Of a stretch of 64,000 nt of DNA, positions 40,346 to 49,632 are shown piece after piece. Numbering within the stretch: position 1 is the stretch's first letter; every line of letters starts with the position of its first letter. Made by a program: the position numbers and the translations under genes. Location of the stretch: the NCBI RefSeq assembly GCF_003427025.1, contig NZ_QVAI01000004.1:372001-436000 (forward strand), in the 5' to 3' direction. The notes below the pieces were generated by a model, which did no database searches, was not told the origin of the DNA, and saw only the letters and a list, made by a program, of their open reading frames with translations. This stretch comes from Jiangella endophytica (lineage in GTDB: Bacteria > Actinomycetota > Actinomycetes > Jiangellales > Jiangellaceae).

Positions 40346-42757
40346 TCATTCTGCCGCAGGCGTCACGGCGCACCACAGCGGCAGGTCGTCGACGTGCGGG
40401 CCGACGTGCAGGGTGAACGGGCCGGGCTCGACCGCCCAGCCGCCGGCGGCCCAGTGGGCGAACGCGCGCCGTCCGATGCGCAGCCCCGCCTCGGCCGTCT
40501 CGCCGGCGTCCGCCCGCACGACGGCGAACCCGGCCAGCCAGCGCACCGGCCGCTCGACCGCGCTGCCCGGCCGCGACAGGTACGCCTGCACGACGTGTTT
40601 GCCGGGCCGCCCGCCGGTGTTGCGCACCGGCAGTACGACGTCGACCCCGCCGTCGCCGGCCGCGGCCACTCGCGGGGCGCCGAGCGACCACGTCGTGTAC
40701 CCGAGACCGGACCCGAACGGGTACGCCGGCACCGCCCCGGCCCGCAGCCAGGCCCGATGACCGACGTGGATCGCCTCGTCGTAGGGCAGCCGGCCCTCGA
40801 CGGGGGTGGTCGACAGCACCGGGACGTCCCGCTCCGCGGCCGGCCACGTGGTGGGCAGCCGCCCGCCTGGCTCCCGGACACCGAGCAGCACGTCGGCCAG
40901 CGCGTGTCCCAGCTCCTGGCCGCCGAACCAGGTCAGCAGCACGGCGGCGACGTCGTCGCGCCACGGCAGCAGCACCGGGGCGCCCGCCGTCACCGCGACC
41001 ACCGTGCGCGGGTTCGCCGCCGCGACCGCCCGCACCAGGTCGTCCTGCCCGCCGGGCAACGCCAGCGTGGCACGGTCGAAGCTCTCGCTCTCGTCGTCGG
41101 CGCCGGTGCCGACGACGACGAGGACGGCGTCGGCCCCGCGGGCCGCGGCCACCGCGTCGGCGAGGGCGCCGGGGGTGTCCGGCCCGGCCGGGTCGGTGCC
41201 GACCACCAGCGTCCCGGCGGTGTGGTCGCCGGCGGGCAGGTCGAGCCGGGCGACCACGTCGACCGGACGGTCCGCGACCAGGTCGACCTCCACGCTCGCC
41301 ACCGGCGGCGCCACCAGTCCCCCGGCGAACGCCGTGCCGTCGTGTTCGAGCACGGTGTCGAGCACCGTGGCGCCGTCGACCGTCAGCCGGACCCGCCCTC
41401 CCGCCGCCACGCCCAGCCGAGCGACGCCACCGTGGACCGGCCGGTACACCGCCGCGAGCTCCACCGACGCCGCTCCGGCCAGCCGCCGCGACCCCAGCCG
41501 GGTCAGCTCGGCTGAGCGGTACCGTTCCGAGCGCAGCACCGTGCCACCGGCGGACCGGACGACCAGCCGCACGCCCGGCTCGCCGGTCTCGGGGTCGGTG
41601 AGATCGGCGGGCGGCAGCGCGACCAGACCCCGCCGCACCCGCGCACCGAGCGACCACCGCACGTCGACACCCGGCAGTGCGGCGCGCAGGCCGTCGAGCG
41701 GCGACACCACCCGCTCGGGCTCCACGTACGCGCTGCCGCCGCCCTGGGTGCGGGCCAGCACGGCGGCCGGGCCGATGACGGCGACGGAGCGCAGCTCGGC
41801 CGCGTCCCACGGCAGCTCGCCGCCGGCGTTGCGCAGCAGCACCATGCCCTCGGCGGCCGCCTCACGCGCGAACGCCACCCCATCGACGACCGGCGATGGG
41901 CGCGCCGTGACCGCGTCCAGCGCACCCACCCGCGCCGCCAGCCGGAGCAGCCGCCGCACCTTCTCGTCGACCGCCTCCTCGGGCACCGAGCCGGCTCGCA
42001 CGGCGTCCACCAACGCGTCGCCCCACGGCCCAGCTGGGCCCGGCATCACCAGGTCCAGCCGCGCGCGCCCCGCCGCGGACGTCGTGCGTGCCGCACCCCA
42101 GTCGGACACGACGACGCCGTCGAAGCCCCACTCACCGCACAACGGCTCGGCCAGCAGCGGGTTCTCCGTCATCGTCGCGCCGTTCACCGAGTTGTACGCC
42201 GCCATCACCATCCACGGCCGCTCCTCGACGACGGTGTCCTCGAACGCGGCCAGGTACAGCTCGCGCAGCGTCCGCTCCCCCACCACGACGTCGACGGTCA
42301 GCCGCTCGGTCTCGGCGTCGTTGCCTACATAGTGCTTCGGGCACGCCCCGACGCCGCCGTTCTGTACGCCGCGCACGTACGCCGCCGCCAGCCGCGACGT
42401 CAGCAGCGGGTCCTCCGAGTAGGCCTCGAAGTGCCGCCCGCCCAACGGGCTGCGATGCAGGTTCACGGTCGGCCCGAGCAGCACGTCGGCGCCGACCCGC
42501 CGGGTCTCCGCCGCCAGCACCGCACCGAACCGCTCGGCCAGCTCGACGTCCCAGCTGGCGCCGAGCGCCGTGCCGGACGGCAGGTTCAGGGCGGTGACCG
42601 CGCCGCCGCGATGCGCGGCCCGGACCCCGGCCGGGCCGTCGGTCAGCACCACGGTCCGCAGCCCGATGGCGGGCTCGGCCCGCAGGTGCCACGAGTCGGT
42701 CCCGGTGAGCAGCCGCACCTTCTGCTCGAGCGTCAACTTCGCCAGCAGGTCGTCCAT
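40346..42757 (-). CDS. Glycoside hydrolase family 3 beta-glycosidase
   Basis: An 803-residue enzyme without a signal peptide, so probably intracellular. The N-terminal barrel carries DGPAGVR, KH at 141-142 and the nucleophile D219 in VVVSDWGA. The second (alpha/beta) domain holds an inserted PA14-like segment (about 420-520, RLTVDGATVLDTVLEHDG in parts), and the C-terminus is fibronectin-III-like (VVQAYLSRPG). Typical activities are beta-glucosidase or beta-xylosidase; specificity is not evident. It lies 4 nt after the LacI stop and 4 nt before the YedK start, all in one minus-strand unit. It likely degrades oligosaccharides imported by the nearby ABC transporter. Confidence 0.9.
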   Translation of the reverse strand: MDDLLAKLTLEQKVRLLTGTDSWHLRAEPAIGLRTVVLTDGPAGVRAAHRGGAVTALNLPSGTALGASWDVELAERFGAVLAAETRRVGADVLLGPTVNLHRSPLGGRHFEAYSEDPLLTSRLAAAYVRGVQNGGVGACPKHYVGNDAETERLTVDVVVGERTLRELYLAAFEDTVVEERPWMVMAAYNSVNGATMTENPLLAEPLCGEWGFDGVVVSDWGAARTTSAAGRARLDLVMPGPAGPWGDALVDAVRAGSVPEEAVDEKVRRLLRLAARVGALDAVTARPSPVVDGVAFAREAAAEGMVLLRNAGGELPWDAAELRSVAVIGPAAVLARTQGGGSAYVEPERVVSPLDGLRAALPGVDVRWSLGARVRRGLVALPPADLTDPETGEPGVRLVVRSAGGTVLRSERYRSAELTRLGSRRLAGAASVELAAVYRPVHGGVARLGVAAGGRVRLTVDGATVLDTVLEHDGTAFAGGLVAPPVASVEVDLVADRPVDVVARLDLPAGDHTAGTLVVGTDPAGPDTPGALADAVAAARGADAVLVVVGTGADDESESFDRATLALPGGQDDLVRAVAAANPRTVVAVTAGAPVLLPWRDDVAAVLLTWFGGQELGHALADVLLGVREPGGRLPTTWPAAERDVPVLSTTPVEGRLPYDEAIHVGHRAWLRAGAVPAYPFGSGLGYTTWSLGAPRVAAAGDGGVDVVLPVRNTGGRPGKHVVQAYLSRPGSAVERPVRWLAGFAVVRADAGETAEAGLRIGRRAFAHWAAGGWAVEPGPFTLHVGPHVDDLPLWCAVTPAAE

Positions 42758-42761
42758 CGGA

Positions 42762-43856
42762 TCACGCGGGCGCGCCGACGGTGCGCCCGCCGGTCGGCTC
42801 GCAGGCGATGAACTCCTGCTCCGGCCCGCCCTCGGGGGCGTCGAGCAGTCGCAGCAGCATGCGCACCGCGGCCGCGCCGATCTCGCGGCTGGGGGTGCGC
42901 AACAGGGTGAGCGCGGGGTCGGGCGAGAGGACGTTCTCGCGGTCGCCGTGGTCGCCCAGTCCGACGACGCTCAGCGCGCCCGGAACGTCGACCCCCCGCG
43001 CCAGTGCGGCCTCGTACAGCCGGTGCGCGACGTAGGAGGACTCGGCGATGACGGCGGTCGCGCCGGACTCCTGCGCGGCGGCCAGCACCGCCGCTTCGTC
43101 GCCGGCCACCGGCACCCGCGGGAGGTCCGGGTTGGCCGCGCCGAAAGCGACCATGCGGGCTCGTTTCGCGCCGAGCCGGTGCCGCGCGCAGGCCGCCGCG
43201 AACCCGGTGCGCCGCTCGACCAGCGTCTCCTGCGTGCGGGTGCCGGCGACGTAGAGCAGCCGCCGGTGCCCACGCGCGTACAGGTCCTCGACGACCGAGC
43301 CGGCGCCGGCCGCGTAGTCGGCCGCCACCCACGACACCTGCGGCCCGACGTCGTCGTGCCGGCCGATCATGACGAACGGGTAGCCGTCGGCGGACAGCTT
43401 GGCCAGCTCGCCGCTGTCGACCCGGCCACCGACCAGGATCGCGCCGTCGGCCAGCCGCAGCATGTTCGCGTCGCGGTTGTAGATGGACCGCTCCCCCGAG
43501 TCGTTCTTCGCGCCGGTGAACAGCAGCAGGTGGTGCGCGACCGCCTCGGCCTCCTCCTCGATGCCGAGCAGGAACTCGTAGTAGAAGTCGCGGCTCTCCC
43601 ACGGGAACAGCCGCTGGTAGGTGAACGCGCCGATGATGCGGTTGCGGCCACCGGCCAGGCTCTGCGCGGCGATGTTCGGCGTGTAGTGGAGCTCGCGGAC
43701 GGCCTGCCACACCCGCTCGCGGGTCTGCTCGCTGACGCGGATGGCGTCGTTCTTGCCGTTGATGACCGTGGAGACGATGGCCGTGGAGACGTTCGCGGCG
43801 CGAGCGACGTCGCTCTGCGTCACGCGACGGTTGCCGGGCCGGCGGCGCTGCGCCAC
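42762..43856 (-). CDS. LacI-family transcriptional regulator
   Basis: A 364-residue repressor. The helix-turn-helix is VTQSDVARAANVSTAIVSTV, then the hinge helix NIAAQSLAGGRNRIIG; a periplasmic-binding-protein-like effector domain follows. GTG 43856 (MAQRRRPGNRR) was preferred because AAGCAGG lies about 7 nt upstream; GTG 43898 in frame has none. It is the first gene of the unit with GH3 and YedK, and diverges from the FAD-oxidoreductase/ABC operon. Direct repeats in that spacer are likely linked to its control. Ligand is probably a sugar. Confidence 0.88.
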   Translation of the reverse strand: MAQRRRPGNRRVTQSDVARAANVSTAIVSTVINGKNDAIRVSEQTRERVWQAVRELHYTPNIAAQSLAGGRNRIIGAFTYQRLFPWESRDFYYEFLLGIEEEAEAVAHHLLLFTGAKNDSGERSIYNRDANMLRLADGAILVGGRVDSGELAKLSADGYPFVMIGRHDDVGPQVSWVAADYAAGAGSVVEDLYARGHRRLLYVAGTRTQETLVERRTGFAAACARHRLGAKRARMVAFGAANPDLPRVPVAGDEAAVLAAAQESGATAVIAESSYVAHRLYEAALARGVDVPGALSVVGLGDHGDRENVLSPDPALTLLRTPSREIGAAAVRMLLRLLDAPEGGPEQEFIACEPTGGRTVGAPA

Positions 43857-43938
43857 GAGTACCTGCTTCCCAGTTCCGGCGAACCTCGCCGGACCCACCC
43901 ATTGACGACGGAACGGTCCGAGTCTAGCATCGGCTAAC

Positions 43939-43975
43939 GCGCTTAATCATAGCGCTTAATCACAGCGCTTAATCA
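43939..43975. repeat. Three 11-bp direct repeats at 13-bp spacing (probable operator array)
   Basis: GCGCTTAATCA occurs at 43939-43949, 43952-43962 and 43965-43975, with TA and CA spacers. The first copy overlaps TAACGCGCTTA, an imperfect palindrome with the central CG typical of LacI-family operators. The array lies 25-60 bp upstream of the FAD-oxidoreductase start and 83-119 bp from the LacI start. The AT-rich core may also overlap the promoter. Exact sequence identity is seen; function is inferred. Confidence 0.7.
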
Positions 43976-44000
43976 GCTTCTGACGAGCCAGGAGGCGCCG

Positions 44001-45635
44001 ATGGACCTCGAGACCGATGTGCTCGTCGTCGGCGGCGGGCTGGGCGGTGTCGCGGCGGCGCTCGCGGCGCTGCGACTGGGCCGCCGGGTCGTCCTCACCG
44101 AGGAGTCGCCGTGGCTGGGCGGCCAGCTCACGTCGCAGGCCGTCCCCCCGGACGAGAACGCGTGGGTCGAGACGTTCGGCGCTCCCGCCAGCTACCGCCG
44201 TCTGCGCGCCGAGATCCGCGATCACTACCGCCGGCACTACCCGCTGACGGAGTCCGCGCGGGCCGCCGCCGCGCTGAACCCCGGCGACGGCCGGGTCAGC
44301 CCGCTGTGCCACGAGCCCAAGGCGGCGCTCGCGGCGATCCAGGCGACGCTGGCGCCGTACCTGGCGAACCGGAGGCTCACGGTGCTCACCGGCACCCGGC
44401 CGCGGTTCGTCGAGACCGGCGGCGACGTCGTCACCGCGGTACGGTTCGAGGCGACCGGCGGCGACGCCGGTGACGTCACCGTCCGCGCCCCCTATGTCCT
44501 CGACGCCACCGAACTGGGCGACGTCGTGGAGAAGTCCGGCACCGAGTCGGTCATCGGCGCCGAGAGCCGCGACCAGACCGGCGAACTGCACGCTCTGCCC
44601 GGCCCGCCGCAGCCGCTCGACCAGCAGTCGTTCACCTGGTGTTTCGCCCTGGACTACCGCGAGGGCGAGAACTGGACCATCGACCGCCCGGCCGGCTACG
44701 GCTTCTGGCGCGACCATGCGCCGGACTACTGGCCGGGTCCGCTGCTCTCCTGGACCGACGTGCGGCCGGACTCGCTCGCCGTCCGGACCCATCCGCTGTT
44801 CACCGACGCCGCGACGCCCACCGGCGGGCACGGCATCGACCGCTGGACGTTCCGGCGGCTCCTCAGCGTCCGTACGTTCACGCCCGGCTTCCTGGCCAGC
44901 GACGTCACCCTCGTCAACTGGCCGCAGAACGACTACGTGCTCGGCCCGCTGGTCGGCGTCGGCCCGGCGGAACGGCAGCGCCACCTCGACGCCGCCATGC
45001 AGCTGAGCCGTTCGCTGCTCTACTGGATGCAGACCGAAGCGCCGCGGCACGACGGCGGCACCGGCTACCCCGGCCTGCGCCCACGCGGCGACCTGCTCCG
45101 CGACGGCGTGCCAGACGACGCCGGACTGGCGCTGCGCCCGTACGTCCGCGAGTCGCGGCGCATCGCCGGCGAGGTCACCGTCGTCGAGGAGCACGTCGGC
45201 GTCGAGGCCCGCCGCACCGCCGGGTTGCCGCCCGGCTCGGAGGTCTTCCCCGACTCCGTCGGCATCGGCTGCTACCGCATCGACCTGCACCCCAGCACCG
45301 GCGCCGGCACCCCGCGCAGCTACGTCGACATCGCCTGCCACCCGTTCCAGGTGCCGCTCGGCGCGCTGCTGCCCGTCCGCATGGAGAACCTGATCGCCGC
45401 GGCGAAGAACATCGCCACCACGCACGTCACCAACGGCGGCTACCGGCTGCACCCGGTCGAGTGGACCATCGGCGAGGCGGCCGGCGCACTGGCCGCACAC
45501 TGCCTCGAGACCGGTCTCCCGCCGCGCGCGGTGCGCGCCAAGCCCGTCGCGCTGGAGCGGTTCCAGCGCCTGCTCACCGGCGTCCTCGGCGCCGAACTGG
45601 CCTGGCCCGAGCGCGTCCGCACCAGCACCGTCTGA
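44001..45635 (+). CDS. FAD-dependent oxidoreductase (FAD_oxidored type)
   Basis: A 544-residue flavoprotein. The N-terminal dinucleotide-binding motif VVGGGLGGVAAALAAL spans about 8-23, followed by the TEESPWLGGQLTSQ segment seen in this family; C-terminal segments NIATTHVTNGGYRLHPVEW and GEAAGALAAHC close the FAD site. Homologues occur in carbohydrate loci, but substrates are rarely known. ATG 44001 has AGGAGG 5 nt upstream. It leads an operon of beta-helix protein, ABC importer and hydrolase, immediately downstream of the LacI-linked repeat array. Oxidation of an imported sugar or a tailored glycan unit is inferred. No signal peptide is visible. Confidence 0.82.
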   Translation: MDLETDVLVVGGGLGGVAAALAALRLGRRVVLTEESPWLGGQLTSQAVPPDENAWVETFGAPASYRRLRAEIRDHYRRHYPLTESARAAAALNPGDGRVSPLCHEPKAALAAIQATLAPYLANRRLTVLTGTRPRFVETGGDVVTAVRFEATGGDAGDVTVRAPYVLDATELGDVVEKSGTESVIGAESRDQTGELHALPGPPQPLDQQSFTWCFALDYREGENWTIDRPAGYGFWRDHAPDYWPGPLLSWTDVRPDSLAVRTHPLFTDAATPTGGHGIDRWTFRRLLSVRTFTPGFLASDVTLVNWPQNDYVLGPLVGVGPAERQRHLDAAMQLSRSLLYWMQTEAPRHDGGTGYPGLRPRGDLLRDGVPDDAGLALRPYVRESRRIAGEVTVVEEHVGVEARRTAGLPPGSEVFPDSVGIGCYRIDLHPSTGAGTPRSYVDIACHPFQVPLGALLPVRMENLIAAAKNIATTHVTNGGYRLHPVEWTIGEAAGALAAHCLETGLPPRAVRAKPVALERFQRLLTGVLGAELAWPERVRTSTV

Positions 45636-45664
45636 CCCCCGCTCCCCTTCCCCCTGGAGGGACC

Positions 45665-47251
45665 ATGCCCCCGACCACCGTCACCCGGCGCACCCTGCTC
45701 AGCATGGCCGCCGCGGTCCCGCTGTTCCACGGCGCCACGAAGCTCAGCGTCGCGGCCGCCGGCGCCGACCCCGCGGCCGGCGTCGTCAAGGCCTCCGACT
45801 TCGGCTTCGACCCCGAGGACTCCACGGCCGCGCTGACCGCCGCCCTGGACAGCGGCGCCGACGTCGTCGTCATCGATCACGTCGGCCAGGACTGGATCAC
45901 CGGGCCGCTGTGGATCAACCGCGACGACCTCACCGTCATCGTCGAGGACGGCGTCACCCTCCGCGGCAAGGCGGCCGGGTTCCCGGACACCCGCGACGGC
46001 ATCTGGCGCATCCACGGCCGGCGCAACGTCAAGCTCATCGGCTACGGCGCCACCTGCGCCATGACCAAGGCCGAGTACACCGGCGAGTGGCGCGCCATCG
46101 TGCGCATGGGCACCAGCGAGAACGTCACCGTCGAGGGCCTGGTGCTGCGTGGCGCCCCCGGCGACGGCATCATCACCGGCGCCGGGTCGACGAACGTCAC
46201 CATCCGCAACGTCGTCTGCGACGACAACAAGCGCAACGCCATCAGCGTCATCTACGCCGACGGCCTGCTCATCGAGGGCAGCGCGTTCGTCAACACCGAG
46301 GGCACGCTGCCCGAGGCCGGCATCGACCTCGAGCCCGACACCGCGGCACAGCTGATCAAGGACGTCGTCATCCGCGACTGCGTGTTCGCCGGCAACCGCA
46401 CGTACAGCTTCGAGATCAACCTGATGCGCTACCAGGCCACCAGTACACCCGCGTCGGTGCTGGTCGAGCGGTGCTACATGGGCCCGACCGGCGACGCCGT
46501 CGTGCACGTGCAACCCGGGACCAAGGGCCCGGCGAGCGGCTCGGTGATCTTCCGCGACTGCGTGTTCGATGCCGGCGACTCGCCCGGCACGGTCAACGTG
46601 TACGGCCAGCGCGGCTACGACGGCCTGCGGACGACGTTCGAGCGGGTCGCGTTCACCGCGCTGCGCGACCCGGCCCGGACCGACGCATTCGTGAAGGTCT
46701 GGTCCGGCATGGTGACGGTGCTGCCGGAGTACGGCAACATCGGGTTCACCGACTGCCTGGCCCTGGCCGACCTCGACGGCCCGTTCCTCGCCGGCATGGA
46801 GGGCGCCGGCGACCCCGTCCTCGCCAACGTGCAGGGCACCCTCTGGGCGGTCCGCCCGCAGCAGCCCGTCGTCGAGACGGCGGGCGCCACCCGCGACGTC
46901 GACCTCGACCTGCGGCCCACGACCGGCGCCGGCACCGTCGTCGTCACCAGCGACCGGCGCTGGGTACGAGCCGGCGAGACCGCCACCGTCACCGTCCGGC
47001 GGCTGGGCTCCGACCTCGCCGCACCGCTCGCGCTGCACTACGACCTGTCCGGCACCGCGCGGCACCGGGTCGACTACGACGGCCTGCCCGGCGTCGCCGT
47101 CATCGCGCCGGGACAGCGCGCCGTCACGATCCCCGTCCGGGCCCGCGACACCGGCGACACCACCCCGCGCGAGCTGCGGCTGACGCTGCGTCCGCTGCCC
47201 GGCACCACCGTCGCCGGCCGCGACGCCGTGACGCTGCGCGTCGCCGGCTGA
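45665..47251 (+). CDS. Tat-exported right-handed beta-helix protein with Calx-beta-like domain
   Basis: A 528-residue protein. The twin-arginine motif TRRTLLS (R8, R9) and a short hydrophobic core indicate Tat export. Residues about 70-400 show strand repeats of a parallel beta-helix: VTVEGLVLRGAPGDGI, VTIRNVVCDDNKRNAISV, LIEGSAFVNTEG and VVIRDCVFAGN. This fold is used by polysaccharide lyases and pectinases. The final 110 residues (ATVTVRRLGSDLAAPLALHY, VIAPGQRAVTIPV) look like a Calx-beta domain. No catalytic residues were identified. ATG 45665 follows GGAGGG. Between the FAD enzyme and the sugar-binding protein, it probably acts on the exterior polymer. Confidence 0.75.
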   Translation: MPPTTVTRRTLLSMAAAVPLFHGATKLSVAAAGADPAAGVVKASDFGFDPEDSTAALTAALDSGADVVVIDHVGQDWITGPLWINRDDLTVIVEDGVTLRGKAAGFPDTRDGIWRIHGRRNVKLIGYGATCAMTKAEYTGEWRAIVRMGTSENVTVEGLVLRGAPGDGIITGAGSTNVTIRNVVCDDNKRNAISVIYADGLLIEGSAFVNTEGTLPEAGIDLEPDTAAQLIKDVVIRDCVFAGNRTYSFEINLMRYQATSTPASVLVERCYMGPTGDAVVHVQPGTKGPASGSVIFRDCVFDAGDSPGTVNVYGQRGYDGLRTTFERVAFTALRDPARTDAFVKVWSGMVTVLPEYGNIGFTDCLALADLDGPFLAGMEGAGDPVLANVQGTLWAVRPQQPVVETAGATRDVDLDLRPTTGAGTVVVTSDRRWVRAGETATVTVRRLGSDLAAPLALHYDLSGTARHRVDYDGLPGVAVIAPGQRAVTIPVRARDTGDTTPRELRLTLRPLPGTTVAGRDAVTLRVAG

Positions 47252-47274
47252 CCCGACCTCCCGAGGAGCACACC

Positions 47275-48702
47275 ATGACCCACCCGACCCGCGCCCTCAA
47301 CCGGCGCACCCTCCTGGGCCTGGGCGCCGGACTCGGCGCCCTGGCCGGCACCGGGTTCCTGTCCGCCTGCGCGACGTCGTCGTCCACCCGCGGGGGCGGC
47401 GAGTCCGCCAGCCCACGGGCCACCGGCGACCCGGACAACCCGCTCGGCGTGCCCGCGGACCTGCCGCTGGAGGCCGTCATCTTCAAGGGCGGCTACGGCG
47501 ACCAGTACGCGATCGACGCCCAGGCCGTCTACCAGCAGCGTTTCCCGCAGGCGCAGATCCAGCACACCGGCGGGCAGGAGCTGGCCAAGCTGCTGCAGCC
47601 GCGCTTCGTCTCCGGCGACGTGCCCGACGTCATCTGCAACGCCGGCGCCGGCGCGCTGATGCTCGCCCCACTGGTCGAGAACGGCCAGCTGACGGACCTG
47701 ACCCCGCTGCTGGACGCCCCCGCCGACGGCGGCGACGGAAGGACCGTCCGCGACACGCTGCTGCCGGGCGTCGTCGAGCAGGGCACGTTCGGCGGGGTGC
47801 CGTACGCGCTCAACTACACCTTCACGGTGCACGGCCTGTACTACAGCAGCGCCCTCTTCGACGAGCACGGCTGGACCTACCCGGGCACCTGGACCGAGAT
47901 GCTGGACCTGTGCCAGGAGATCAAGGACTCCACCGGCATGGCGCCCTGGACCTACCAGGGCAAGAACCCCGGCTACATCCTGACGCCGCTGGTCATGATG
48001 GCCGTCAAGGCCGGCGGCCGGGACGTCATCGACGCACTGGACAACCTCGACCCGGACGGCTGGACCAGCGCGCCGATGATGGAGTCGGCGCGGGCGATGT
48101 ACCAACTGGTCGAGCGCGACTTCATCATGCAGGGCACGTCCGGCCTCACCCACATCCAGGCGCAGACCTACTGGGCCAACGGCGAGGCCGCCTTCATCCC
48201 GTGCGGGTCGTGGCTGGAGAGCGAGCTCGGCGACGTCACGCCGGACGGCTTCGACATGGTCATCGCGTCGCCGCCCGCCCTCACCGACGACGACGCGCTG
48301 CCGCAGGCCGCCATCCGCGGCATGGGCAACGAGCCGTTCATCGTCCCGGCGCAGGCGGAGAACCCGTACGGCGGCATGGAGTTCCTGCGCATCATGCTGT
48401 CGCCGGCGTCGTCGCAGAACTTCACCCGGCAGACGCAGACGCTGACCAGCCTGGCCGAGTACGACCCGCAGTCGGCCGGCACCGGACTCACGTCGGTGCG
48501 CGACGCGCTGAGCGCGTCGGGCGACGACACGTTCTTCTGGCGCTACGGCACCTGGTACTCGGCGCTGCAGACCGAGGCGGCCAACGCCACGAGCGCGCTG
48601 ATGACCGGCGAGATCGACCCGGACGAGTGGGGCCGGCGCTGCCAGGCCGCCGCCGACGCCGTCCGGGAAGACGACTCGATCGAGAAGTACGGGGACCAGT
48701 GA
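47275..48702 (+). CDS. Sugar ABC transporter substrate-binding lipoprotein
   Basis: A 475-residue solute-binding protein of the carbohydrate-uptake-1 family. The leader has both RR (residues 10-11, NRRTLLGLG) and a lipobox LSAC with C32, so Tat-exported lipoprotein is likely. The domain shows the family elements GQELAKLLQPRFVSGDVPDV, YALNYTFTVHGLYY, TMAPW-like WTYQGKNPGY and the C-terminal QAYWANGEAAFIPCGSWLE-like helix. Overall closest by eye to NgcE-type N-acetylglucosamine/chitobiose binders, not certain. ATG 47275 has GAGGAG 6 nt upstream. The two permease genes follow directly; no ATPase gene is present, suggesting a shared MsiK-like ATPase elsewhere. Confidence 0.85.
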   Translation: MTHPTRALNRRTLLGLGAGLGALAGTGFLSACATSSSTRGGGESASPRATGDPDNPLGVPADLPLEAVIFKGGYGDQYAIDAQAVYQQRFPQAQIQHTGGQELAKLLQPRFVSGDVPDVICNAGAGALMLAPLVENGQLTDLTPLLDAPADGGDGRTVRDTLLPGVVEQGTFGGVPYALNYTFTVHGLYYSSALFDEHGWTYPGTWTEMLDLCQEIKDSTGMAPWTYQGKNPGYILTPLVMMAVKAGGRDVIDALDNLDPDGWTSAPMMESARAMYQLVERDFIMQGTSGLTHIQAQTYWANGEAAFIPCGSWLESELGDVTPDGFDMVIASPPALTDDDALPQAAIRGMGNEPFIVPAQAENPYGGMEFLRIMLSPASSQNFTRQTQTLTSLAEYDPQSAGTGLTSVRDALSASGDDTFFWRYGTWYSALQTEAANATSALMTGEIDPDEWGRRCQAAADAVREDDSIEKYGDQ

Positions 48703-48706
48703 CGTC

Positions 48707-49624
48707 ATGCGTGCCGGCAGTCTCAGGTTCGTCGTCACGGCCCTCGCCGTCCCGATCCTCCTCTACGGCGTCCTCGTCATCTCCCCGTACGCCCAGTCGT
48801 TCTACATCTCGCTGACCGACTGGAACGGGCTGTCGCCGGAGCGGACGTTCGTGGGGCTGGACAACTACGTCCGGCTGGTCCAGGACGACGTGTTCTGGAT
48901 CTCGGTGTGGCACAACGTCATCGCGGTGCTGGTGATCCCGGCCGTGACGCTGGCGCTGGGGCTGTTCTTCGCGACGATGATCCACGTCGGCCGGTACCGC
49001 GCCCGCGGCGGCGGCCGCGGCGTGCGGGGCGCCGCGGTCTACCGCATCGTCTACTTCTTCCCGCACCTGCTGTCGATCGCTGTGGTCGGCGTGCTGTTCT
49101 CCACCGTCTACGACCCGACCGACAGCGGCCTGCTCAACGGCGCGCTCGGCCTGGTCGGCATCGAGCCGGTGAACTGGCTGGGCGACCGCGGCACCGCCTA
49201 CCCGGCGATGCTGGCAGTGATCATCTGGCTGTCCGTCGGCTTCTACGTGATCCTGTTCACCAGCGCGATGAGCTCGATCCCGGTGGACATCTTCGAAGCC
49301 GCCCGGCTCGACGGCGCGTCGCGGTGGCAGACGTTCTGGCGCATGACGTTGCCGCTGATCTGGGACACCGTCCAGGTTGCCGGCATCTACCTCGGCATCC
49401 ATGCGCTGGACATGTTCGCGATCGTCAACGTGATGTCGGCGGCCGGCGGGTCGGGCGGGCCGGACAACGCCACCCAGGTGCTGGGCAACTACCTGTACCT
49501 CACCGCCTTCCAGAACAGCGAGTTCGGCTACGCCACCGCCATCGGCGTCGCCCTGCTGCTGCTCACCCTGGCCTTCGCCGCCGCGGCGCTGCGGCTGACC
49601 CGGCGCGAGCGCGTCGAATTCTAG
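48707..49624 (+). CDS. Sugar ABC transporter permease, MalF type
   Basis: A 305-residue permease with six hydrophobic segments. The cytoplasmic coupling (EAA) loop is EAARLDGASRWQTFWRMTLP, which docks to the ATPase. The N-terminal stretch IPILLYGVLVISPYAQSFYIS-like segment is typical of the MalF/UgpA side. It starts 4 nt after the binding-protein stop and precedes the second permease by 8 nt, so the three form one transporter. Confidence 0.9.
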   Translation: MRAGSLRFVVTALAVPILLYGVLVISPYAQSFYISLTDWNGLSPERTFVGLDNYVRLVQDDVFWISVWHNVIAVLVIPAVTLALGLFFATMIHVGRYRARGGGRGVRGAAVYRIVYFFPHLLSIAVVGVLFSTVYDPTDSGLLNGALGLVGIEPVNWLGDRGTAYPAMLAVIIWLSVGFYVILFTSAMSSIPVDIFEAARLDGASRWQTFWRMTLPLIWDTVQVAGIYLGIHALDMFAIVNVMSAAGGSGGPDNATQVLGNYLYLTAFQNSEFGYATAIGVALLLLTLAFAAAALRLTRRERVEF

Positions 49625-49632
49625 GAGGATCG

